From: Akkermansiaceae bacterium
GTDB taxonomy: Bacteria > Verrucomicrobiota > Verrucomicrobiia > Verrucomicrobiales > Akkermansiaceae
Reading direction: 5' to 3'
Assembly (NCBI GenBank): GCA_903908495.1
Contig: CAIVSK010000050.1
Span: 25,261 to 89,260, forward strand
Length of the DNA stretch: 64,000 nucleotides
Part shown: positions 28,335-36,491 of the stretch, piece after piece
How positions within the stretch are numbered: the stretch's first letter is position 1
How the letters are laid out: the number at the start of each line of letters is the position of its first letter
The notes under the pieces: model-generated
Databases searched by the model: none
What the model was told of the DNA's origin: nothing
What the model saw: the letters and a program-made list of their open reading frames with translations, nothing else
Program-made: the position numbers and the translations under genes

Positions 28335-30944
28335 ATGCTGAAACACCTGCTGCTGCTTGCTCTATCCGCTCCCGTGCTACTGGCCGCGCGGGTGGCACCC
28401 GCCGCCCCCACGGGTGATCCGGTGGCGGCGGCCACGGCGCTGATCCAGCGCGTCCTGCCGGACCATGCGGCGGCGTTTGTATGTGAACTCATGCCGCAGG
28501 ACGGGGGCCGCGACGTGTTTGAGATCGAGGCGCGCGGGGATAAAATCCTGCTGCGCGGCAACCTCGGCACCAGCCTGGCGATGGCCTTCAACTGGTATCT
28601 GCGCCACGAGTGCAAAGTGAATTTCGATTGGGAGGCCTGTGCGCCGCTGCAACTCGCCGCCAGGCCGCCGTTGCCCGCCGCCCCGCTCCACCAGACCTGC
28701 GCCGCCACCGAGCGCTTCGCCCTCAACTACTGCACCTTCGGTTATAGTTTCCCGTTCTGGAAGTGGGACCAGTGGCAGCGCTTCGTCGATTGGATGGCCA
28801 TGAACGGCATCAACCGCCCGCTGCTCCAAAGCGGCCAGGAAGCGACCTGGCTCAAAGTCTGGCAATCCTACGGCATCCCGCAGGAACAAGTTCAGGAGTT
28901 TTTCTCCGGCCCCGCCCACCTGCCATGGCAACACATGGCCAACCTCGATAAATGGGGCGGCCCGCTGCCCATGTCATACATCGAGGGCCAGCGCGTCCTG
29001 CAATCCCAAATCCTCGAACGCGCCCGCAGCCTCGGCATGAAACCCATCCTCGCCGCCTTCGCCGGCCACGTCCCACAAGCCCTCAAGGACGTCAAACCCG
29101 ACGCGAAAATCACCCGGATCAAGCCCGGTTGGGGTGGTATGGCAGAGCGCTACGCCACTTGGTTTCTTGATCCGACCGACCCGCTTTTTCCCGACATCCA
29201 GCAGCGCTTTCTCAAGGAACAGGCGGCCATGTTCGGCAGCGACCACCTCTACAGCGCCGACCCCTTCAACGAAATCGCCCCGCCCAGCTGGGATCCCGAC
29301 TACCTCGCCAAAGTGTCCGGTACCATCTATCAAAGCATGGCCGGCGGAGACCCCGCCGCAGTCTGGTATCTGATGTCGTGGAATTTCTTCTTCGACAAAC
29401 AATGGACCCCGCCGCGCCTCAAGGCCCTCACCCTCGCCGTGCCCACCGGCAAGATGATCTATCTGGATTACGTGTGCGAGCAAACCGAGTTTTTCCGCAA
29501 GAGCGAAAACTTCCACGGAGCGCCCTTCCTGTGGTGCTTCGTCGGCAACTTCGGCGGCACCACCAACTTCGTCGCCCCACTCAAAATCATATCTGACAGG
29601 TCCGCCGCCGCCCTGCCGGTCAAAAACTGCCGCGGCATCGGCACCACCCTCGAAGGCCTCAACATCAACCCCGTCGCCTTCGACCTGCTCTTCGAACAAG
29701 TCTGGCACAAAAACTCCAAGGTCAATCTCGACGCCTGGCTCGACGCCTACGCCGACCGCCGCGCCGGCCGCGCCGATCCGGCCGTGCGCAACGCCTGGCA
29801 TATCCTCAACAAGGAGATTTTCACCGACGATCCCGACGGCGTCTGGGGCCGCCAGAACTTCCTCCAGACCACTCCCGTCCTGCAGGCATCCAACAAAATC
29901 CCCCGGCCCGAACGGCAGGCCGCCCTGGTATCTGTGGTGGACGCCTTGCTAGGCGCCGCCCCGGCCTCGCGCAGCGCCGATGGCTATCAGTATGACCTCG
30001 TCAACCTCACCCGCCAAGCGCTGGGCAACGCCACCTTCATCGTCGGTAAACGCCTGATGGCGGCCGCAGCCCGCAAGGATGTGGCGGCCTTCCGCCTGGA
30101 GTCCGCCCGCCTGCTGGAACTCGGCGAAGACATCAATAAGCTGTTAGGCACGCGCCACGAGTGGCTCATGGGCCGTTGGATCGCCGATGCCCGCGCCTGG
30201 GCCGCCACGCCGGCGGAGGCGGACTACTACGAGCACAACGCCCGCGAGATTCTAACCACATGGCACGAGCCCGGCGGGGGCCTCAGTGATTATGCGCGCC
30301 GCGAGTGGAACGGCCTGTTCAACACCTACTACATGGGCCGTTGGCGCGAATTCATCCAACGCGTCGATCATGCCCTGGAAAACACCACCCCGTTCGACGC
30401 CGCCGCCTATCACAAATGGCGGGTCGAGGCCGATGGCCGCTGGGTCAACACTACCGGCAGCGACTTTGCCGAACGTCCGGTGGGCGACGCGGTCGAGGTG
30501 GCCACCCGCCTGATGGAAAAATACCGCGCCGATTTGGTGGTGCCCGCCGCGGTGGCCGAGCCGGTGGTGGACGGCCGCCTGGCCACGCCCGAGTGGTCGC
30601 CCGCCGCCTTCACCGGCGAGGGCGCGCAACGCTGGACGCTGGACGCCTCGGCGTTGATCCAGAGCCCGGGTGCCCATCTGGTGACCTTTCGCTACCGCGA
30701 GGGGGACTCAGCCCTAACCATCAGCAAAGTCACCGTCATGCAGGACGGCCGCAGTCTGGCCAACGACACCCACGCCGGATCCACCGGCACCCAAAACACC
30801 GATAACAGCTATCGGCTCGATGTGAAGAAATTCCTCCCCGACCAGCCGCTTACGCTGGTGATGGAGGTGGAGGCGAGGTCATCGAGCGACACGTCTGGAG
30901 CCATCGAAGTGCGCCGCAAGGAAGAACTCTCCATCCAACCCTGA
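28335..30944 (+). CDS. GH89 alpha-N-acetylglucosaminidase (NAGLU-type)
   Basis: FALNYCTFGYSFPFWKWDQWQRFVDWMAMNGIN; YSADPFNEIAPPSWDPDYLAKV; WCFVGNFGGTTNF; GIGTTLEGLNINPVAFDLLFE. Confidence 0.92.
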   Translation: MLKHLLLLALSAPVLLAARVAPAAPTGDPVAAATALIQRVLPDHAAAFVCELMPQDGGRDVFEIEARGDKILLRGNLGTSLAMAFNWYLRHECKVNFDWEACAPLQLAARPPLPAAPLHQTCAATERFALNYCTFGYSFPFWKWDQWQRFVDWMAMNGINRPLLQSGQEATWLKVWQSYGIPQEQVQEFFSGPAHLPWQHMANLDKWGGPLPMSYIEGQRVLQSQILERARSLGMKPILAAFAGHVPQALKDVKPDAKITRIKPGWGGMAERYATWFLDPTDPLFPDIQQRFLKEQAAMFGSDHLYSADPFNEIAPPSWDPDYLAKVSGTIYQSMAGGDPAAVWYLMSWNFFFDKQWTPPRLKALTLAVPTGKMIYLDYVCEQTEFFRKSENFHGAPFLWCFVGNFGGTTNFVAPLKIISDRSAAALPVKNCRGIGTTLEGLNINPVAFDLLFEQVWHKNSKVNLDAWLDAYADRRAGRADPAVRNAWHILNKEIFTDDPDGVWGRQNFLQTTPVLQASNKIPRPERQAALVSVVDALLGAAPASRSADGYQYDLVNLTRQALGNATFIVGKRLMAAAARKDVAAFRLESARLLELGEDINKLLGTRHEWLMGRWIADARAWAATPAEADYYEHNAREILTTWHEPGGGLSDYARREWNGLFNTYYMGRWREFIQRVDHALENTTPFDAAAYHKWRVEADGRWVNTTGSDFAERPVGDAVEVATRLMEKYRADLVVPAAVAEPVVDGRLATPEWSPAAFTGEGAQRWTLDASALIQSPGAHLVTFRYREGDSALTISKVTVMQDGRSLANDTHAGSTGTQNTDNSYRLDVKKFLPDQPLTLVMEVEARSSSDTSGAIEVRRKEELSIQP

Positions 30945-31016
30945 GTCTCACCCCGCTGGTGCCCTGAACCTGAGCCGAGCCTAACTCAAACAATGCGTAT
31001 GGCCGGAACCGAAGCA

Positions 31017-34000
31017 TCAGGGCCGTGTGATGCGCAGGTGGATAAAGCGTCTGGCGGCGGTGCTGGCGGATTCGGTGTCGGCGGCTTTCACCGTCTCGGT
31101 GCCGTCGCCGTTATCGATCGGATAGCCGCTGAGCAGCCCCAGCGGAACCCACGGATCGTAGCGCAGATCACCCAGCGACTCGATGGTGTAACTGATATCT
31201 GCCGGGGCGGGATGCGGGCGCAAAAACACCAGAGTGAGCCGCTTGCCCAGCGCAGCATCCAGCCGCGCCGACGGCAGGGCTGGCGAATTGGGCCGGTAGA
31301 ACGTGTTCGGATGGAGGCCGAGCGCGTATTTCTCCAAATTGGTGATCTGATCTCCTGCGGGCGCAGCGCCGTCTGCCGCCGCCGGCGATTGCGCCGCTGC
31401 CAGACTGCCGAATTCCAGGACCTTCCAGTTGCTGGCGGGTGAATCGAGCAATTGCACCGTTGCCGCAGTAGTGGCACCCAGGGCATAAGCGGCATCGGCC
31501 AACAGGTTGAGGGTGACATTTTGCGGGCCGAGCACGGCCGCATCGCTCAGCGGGGTGAGGCTGAGGGTCGCGCTCAGTGAGCCGCTTGGGATCGTCACCG
31601 TGCCGCCCCCCGGATTCAGCGTGAAGCGGGTGCCTGCGGCGGCCTGACCGGCCCCGCTGGCTTGAGTAAAGGCAACGACGAGGTCGGCAGCGGTTTCACC
31701 GACGCGGCTCACCGAAAACAAGCCGGCGTTGGCCGTGCCCTCCTGCGCGGTGGCATCGCTGGCTGCGAGCGTCAGGATCGTTAGTGATTGCACGGTGAAC
31801 GCGCTGAAATCCGAGTAACCCGCAAGATTGCTCGCCTGGATGTGATAATCGTAGGTCACGCCCGGATTGATTCCCGTGTCCAGGTAGCTTGTCGTATTCG
31901 GCGGCAGCGTCGCGATGATTGCATAATTGCTGGCGCTGGTGATCTTGCGGAGGACCCGGTAGTTATCCTCGTTGTTAGCGTTGTCAATCCACGTCATGTT
32001 GATCTGGTTCGCGGAAACGCTGCTCGCCCGGGCATCGGTCGGCATGTTAGGCTGAACCGGTGTTAGAGCAATGGCTTCATTGCTGTAGGTGGAATCGCCC
32101 GCGCTATTGGTGGCGCGGACCCGGTAATAGTAGCTCGTCCCCGGTGTGAGTGACGGATCAATGTAACTGGTCCGGTTGACACCGATGAGGCCGATCTGCG
32201 CATAGCTTCCACCCGAACCGGTCTTGCGTTCCACCTTGAACCCGTCCTCGGTGGTGGCGTTGTCCGCCCAGGCGAGGTTGAGCTGGGTGCCGGAGGCCGG
32301 GGTGGCGCTCAGCGCGCTCGGCGCGGCGGGCGGAGCGGTCGGCAGCGGCGTATAATTCCAGGTGAGGATATCCTGGGTGGCGGTCTGACCGCCGGTGGCA
32401 GCGGTAAACCCGACATAGGCGCTGCTGGAGCCGATGGTGGTGGGGATATCAACGGTGTAATTATGGGTATAGAAGGCTCCGCTGGTGGCGTCGGTGATGG
32501 TTTGGGCAAGCGTGCTGCCGTTGTACGCCAGTGACACGGAAAAGATGTGACCACTGTGGAAATCGATGCCCGCCCCGGTGACGTCAATGGCAGCCGGCGT
32601 GGTGTCATCGGGAATCGCACCGTTGGTGTAGAGCCCGATGGTGCTCAGCGCCGGATAGATATCAAATTTTACGGCGATGCTGTGGATGATATTTTGATAG
32701 CCGAGCGCGCCGCCGCCAACACCGACAGTGGTGTTGGTGTTGTTTTGAATGGTGAAGGTGAAGCCGTCGGCGTTGGGATTGGTGATCTGAAAGGCAAACT
32801 GGGTGGTGAAGCGGCGGATATCCTGGACCGTCTTCGACCACACGGCTCCGACCTCGTTACCGGCACCATCGGTCAATTCCGCGCGAGTTCCGGGCAGCTT
32901 GGCGGAACCATTGTAGGAAAGTTGGCTGGCGGAGGTGGCAAAGCCGTTGCCGAAAGCGAGCGTTGCCTGTTGCGCGCTGGTCTGTGCCGCCGCGGTGTTG
33001 GTATAGCCGGAGAAACTCAGCGTCTGATAGCTGTTGTAGGAGCGCACCCGGAAATAATACAACGTGGCCACTTGCAGCCCGGTCACATGATAACTGGTGG
33101 CATTGACGCTCAGCGTGGCGATTTCCGTGAAATCCGTGCCGTTGGTCGATTGCTCGATCTTGTAGCCGTCCTCATTGGTCGAGAGGTCGGTCCAGGCCAA
33201 GTCGATTTCCAAGCCGGATACCACCGCCGTCACGAGGCTGCCGGGCGCTGCCGGGGGGGCTGTGGGCGGTGCCAAGGCGCCAAAGATAACCAGTGTGCTG
33301 GCGGTGCCGACCAAGACATGGCCGTCGGCCACCGTGGGCAAGGCAAATTTGGCGATCGTGCCAAGCAGGTCGCGATTGCCGGCTGCTTGCGAGCTGGTCC
33401 ATACCCGGCTGCTGAAATCGCTGGCGAGGTAGGCGCGGAGTTCGTTGGTGCCATGATCGAGGGTCCAGGCGATGCCATTGTTGCTGCCGTTGGCACTGAT
33501 GCTGGGAGTGGATCCCGGCCAGGCGAAATGATCCGGAGTGGTTCTCACCGGCGCAGCGGACAGGACGCCACCCGCGATGGTAAACGCCTTGCCATAATCT
33601 CCTCCGCCCACCCAATAGAGCACGCCGTTGAAAAATGCCGGCGTGCTGTATGAACCGTTGATCGCCCCGCCCTGCGTCTGCACCACGACGTCGGTGGTGG
33701 CATTGAATTTCCCCATCGAAGCGGTGTCGATGAGATAGATCTTTCCTTCCTTGCCAGCCCCGACCAGCAGGTGTGGATGGGCCAGGCTGCCGGCGGAATC
33801 CGGCAGCACCACGCAGCCGCCGGACCCAAGATCGGTATCCGCACTGCTGAGTGCCTGGTTGTTGAATGGGGAGAAATAATCGACAACCTTCATTCCCCAG
33901 CCGTTCTTGTTCTGGCTGGACTGGGTGGTGGTGGCATCCAGTTGGATCTTCACAAAGCAGTCGCCGTAGTTGCCGTTGACAGGGAACCCGCTGGCGTCCA

Positions 34001-35030
34001 GTCCGGCCGCGGCACCCGCATTATTGTAGCCGTCGAAGGTACCGTTGCCGGTTTCCAGATAGAACGATCCGGCGGCATCCATCGTCATGTTGCCGCCGGC
34101 CTGCCAGACGCCGCCGAGGCCGCCATTCGGCGTTAGATTCAGCACCGAGGCGAGTGCCAGCGTGGCCTTGTCATAACCCAGCACCCAGCCGTGATACGGG
34201 CCGTTGTCCCCATGCGAGGCAAACTCGATATAGACTTTCCCACCGCTGATGGTCAGCCCCGGGCGGTTCATCTCCCGCATCGCATTGAAATAGACCCGGC
34301 TCGTCGAGTTGACGGTGATGGTGCCGTCGCCGGTGCCGAACACAAACGGATCCTGTGCCGCCGCCGGGCTGCTGTTCGTTCGATAGGTATAGCTGCCATT
34401 GTAGGTGGTATCGCCGATGATCGTGCTGCCGGTGATGTTTGCATTCACGCTGGCGTTGCCGTTGCTAATGGCGATCTTGTAAAGGGTGTATACGTAATGC
34501 GGCTGGGTGGTGTCGCTGTTGAGGATCTGCTTGGTCTTGGCGGCGACATACAGCAAGTTGGTGGCCGGATCAAACACCGGCGTCCCGCACACCCCGATCT
34601 CTGGGGTGACGTCCGTGCTGCCGGTGTCGCCGCTGGGCATCGGGGTGATGGCGGTTGCATTGGTTAGCCCCGTGGTCAACAGGGATGTTTGCCAGACGAT
34701 GCTGCCGCTGTTCGCATCAATCGCGTAAACGCTGTCGTGCTGGGTGGCAACGAGGGCTAGATCATGCACTCCGGCGTTGCTGCCGCCGACAACCGTCACC
34801 CCCGCAACATAGAGCGGCTGCGCGTAAACCTGCCCGTCCACGGTCGTGGTGAAGCGCTTGGCGAAATTGGCGACTGTGACACTTGAAGGAGTGAGCAGGG
34901 TCTCGTTGGCATTGACGCCAGTACTGGCCAGATCGTTGTGATACGTGGTCTGGTTCGTGGCGTGCAAGAGCCCGGGCAGGGCCAGCAGGGTGGCGCACAA
35001 CTGGCTTAGGCGGGCATTTCGGTGTGGCAT
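31017..35030 (-). CDS. Giant secreted protein: PQQ/beta-propeller + FN3 + legume (L-type) lectin-like + FN3 + Calx-beta-like domains
   Basis: Start MPHRNARLSQLCATLLALPGLLHA; propeller-type repeats (VYAIDANSGSIVWQTSLL); FN3 (GSLVTAVVSGLEIDLAWTDLSTNEDGYKIEQSTNG); lectin-like ATLAFGNGFATSASQLSYNGSAKLPG...FTFTIQNNTNTTVGVGGGALGYQNI...VKFDIYP; Calx-beta-like LAASDATAQEGTANAGLFSVSRVG. Confidence 0.78.
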   Translation of the reverse strand: MPHRNARLSQLCATLLALPGLLHATNQTTYHNDLASTGVNANETLLTPSSVTVANFAKRFTTTVDGQVYAQPLYVAGVTVVGGSNAGVHDLALVATQHDSVYAIDANSGSIVWQTSLLTTGLTNATAITPMPSGDTGSTDVTPEIGVCGTPVFDPATNLLYVAAKTKQILNSDTTQPHYVYTLYKIAISNGNASVNANITGSTIIGDTTYNGSYTYRTNSSPAAAQDPFVFGTGDGTITVNSTSRVYFNAMREMNRPGLTISGGKVYIEFASHGDNGPYHGWVLGYDKATLALASVLNLTPNGGLGGVWQAGGNMTMDAAGSFYLETGNGTFDGYNNAGAAAGLDASGFPVNGNYGDCFVKIQLDATTTQSSQNKNGWGMKVVDYFSPFNNQALSSADTDLGSGGCVVLPDSAGSLAHPHLLVGAGKEGKIYLIDTASMGKFNATTDVVVQTQGGAINGSYSTPAFFNGVLYWVGGGDYGKAFTIAGGVLSAAPVRTTPDHFAWPGSTPSISANGSNNGIAWTLDHGTNELRAYLASDFSSRVWTSSQAAGNRDLLGTIAKFALPTVADGHVLVGTASTLVIFGALAPPTAPPAAPGSLVTAVVSGLEIDLAWTDLSTNEDGYKIEQSTNGTDFTEIATLSVNATSYHVTGLQVATLYYFRVRSYNSYQTLSFSGYTNTAAAQTSAQQATLAFGNGFATSASQLSYNGSAKLPGTRAELTDGAGNEVGAVWSKTVQDIRRFTTQFAFQITNPNADGFTFTIQNNTNTTVGVGGGALGYQNIIHSIAVKFDIYPALSTIGLYTNGAIPDDTTPAAIDVTGAGIDFHSGHIFSVSLAYNGSTLAQTITDATSGAFYTHNYTVDIPTTIGSSSAYVGFTAATGGQTATQDILTWNYTPLPTAPPAAPSALSATPASGTQLNLAWADNATTEDGFKVERKTGSGGSYAQIGLIGVNRTSYIDPSLTPGTSYYYRVRATNSAGDSTYSNEAIALTPVQPNMPTDARASSVSANQINMTWIDNANNEDNYRVLRKITSASNYAIIATLPPNTTSYLDTGINPGVTYDYHIQASNLAGYSDFSAFTVQSLTILTLAASDATAQEGTANAGLFSVSRVGETAADLVVAFTQASGAGQAAAGTRFTLNPGGGTVTIPSGSLSATLSLTPLSDAAVLGPQNVTLNLLADAAYALGATTAATVQLLDSPASNWKVLEFGSLAAAQSPAAADGAAPAGDQITNLEKYALGLHPNTFYRPNSPALPSARLDAALGKRLTLVFLRPHPAPADISYTIESLGDLRYDPWVPLGLLSGYPIDNGDGTETVKAADTESASTAARRFIHLRITRP

Positions 35031-35297
35031 GGCTATGTGGCTGGGATGGTGCGGTGGCGGTTGGGGGCACCGGAGCAAGCCCAACTGCAAGAGGGAAACA
35101 ATGCGGGAAGGCAATCGACATGGAGCGAGGACCGCAAGCAACCAACCGGCCTGGTGAGGCGGCCAGCTGGAAGATGCCGGAGAGCCGCGGTCGGCGTCCG
35201 GCGTCAAATTCTTGGGACAATGGTGCAAGCCGGACGATAGCCTGCCTTCCGGCTTTGCCAAGGAGTATTTCCGGACACGGACTTCCTTGATACGGCC

Positions 35298-35339
35298 CTT
35301 GCGTCTTGTGTCTTGCGTCTTGCGTCTTGCGTCTTGTGT
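35298..35339. repeat. Heptanucleotide tandem repeat (CTTGYGT)x6
   Basis: CTTGCGT CTTGTGT CTTGCGT CTTGCGT CTTGCGT CTTGTGT read directly, followed by CTGAGGC. Confidence 0.95.
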
Positions 35340-35401
35340 CTGAGGCAAGACCTCCCCAGGATGAAACATCCTGCGCGCAGCCAAGGTATCAGGCCCTATT
35401 C

Positions 35402-36478
35402 ATGATGCCATTCCGCTCACTGCTGCCGCTCCTGCCAGCCATGCTCGCCCCCCTCGTGCATGCCGGGGAAGCCGCCCCGGTACAGCCCGGCCCCCGCCTC
35501 GACTATTCCACGCTCGCCATGCAGCCAAAGTCTTGGCAGGCGCGCCAACTCAGCCTGCAACTGACCCCGTGGGTGGGCAAACACGTGGTTTTTCTCACCA
35601 TCGACGACGCCCTTGATCCGGCATTGATGGGGCTGTGGGTGTCCCGGCTCGACGCCGGCTGGGAGCTGTACGCTGATCTAACCGGCCGGCAGCCGCAACC
35701 ATTCAAACAACTCGATGGCAAAGCCACCATCGCCGCGGTGCCCGGTGCCGATCTAACCTGCGGCGCGGGTTGTGGCTTCGTGGGTGCCACCGGCATTGAG
35801 CTGGCGATGTTCTACGACGCGAATTACCCGCAACTCAAGGCGCGCCCCGCGGCGATGCCGCATTATGTGTTTTACGAAATGGGGCGGAACTTTTACACTT
35901 TCGGCGACCGCCATTCGTGCTTCATCACTGGCTTTGCAGTGTTCATGCGCTATGTGTGCATGGACGCGCTGCACTGCGAGGACCCGGATGCCAACACGCG
36001 CAAGGTGATCGAGGGCGTCGAGCCGCTGCTAGCCGCGAGCGGCCTAGGGTTCCTGGATCTGTTCAGCACCAGCTTTGGCGTGGGTGAGAAGGTGAGCCTC
36101 TTCAAGGATGCTCATGGCAGCGTGATCAATCCGTCCGACCAACCGGTCCGTTATGCCGCTGCGATGTTGCGCTTGCGCCGCGAGCACGGTGGCGATGCCT
36201 GGCTGAGGCGGTTTTTCCACGAGTTGGCCGCCTGCCCCGAGTACAAGCCCGACATCAAGAGCGGAGCGCTCAACCAAGGCTGGCACTGGCTGCTGTGTGC
36301 CAGCGTGGCGGCGCAGCAGGACCTCAGCCCGGTGTTCGCCGGCGAGTGGAAACTGCCGCTGGCCGGCACGACCCGCGCGGCTTTGGGTAAAATCGACTGG
36401 AAACAGCCCGGCCTGTCCGTGCAAACTGTCGCGGACGCGGTGAGCCCCGCGTGGAGCATTCCCGTCACCGAACCCTAA
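35402..36478 (+). CDS. Secreted protein of the same apparent zincin-like superfamily as 27005-28201, with degenerate YEMGR active-site motif
   Basis: MMPFRSLLPLLPAMLAPLVHAGEA signal; GIELAMFYDANYPQLKARPAAMPHYVFYEMGRNFYTFGDRHSCFITGFAVFMRY. Confidence 0.65.
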   Translation: MMPFRSLLPLLPAMLAPLVHAGEAAPVQPGPRLDYSTLAMQPKSWQARQLSLQLTPWVGKHVVFLTIDDALDPALMGLWVSRLDAGWELYADLTGRQPQPFKQLDGKATIAAVPGADLTCGAGCGFVGATGIELAMFYDANYPQLKARPAAMPHYVFYEMGRNFYTFGDRHSCFITGFAVFMRYVCMDALHCEDPDANTRKVIEGVEPLLAASGLGFLDLFSTSFGVGEKVSLFKDAHGSVINPSDQPVRYAAAMLRLRREHGGDAWLRRFFHELAACPEYKPDIKSGALNQGWHWLLCASVAAQQDLSPVFAGEWKLPLAGTTRAALGKIDWKQPGLSVQTVADAVSPAWSIPVTEP

Positions 36479-36491
36479 CCCTCCACCCGTC

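Noticed and set aside
35298-35339. CRISPR-like array
   Set aside because: Units are 7 bp with no spacers, and no cas genes are nearby; it is a simple tandem repeat.
35031-35384. N-terminal extension of the giant propeller/lectin ORF (RRKTQDTRRK...)
   Set aside because: It translates the heptamer repeat and promoter spacer; a normal signal peptide starts at 35030.
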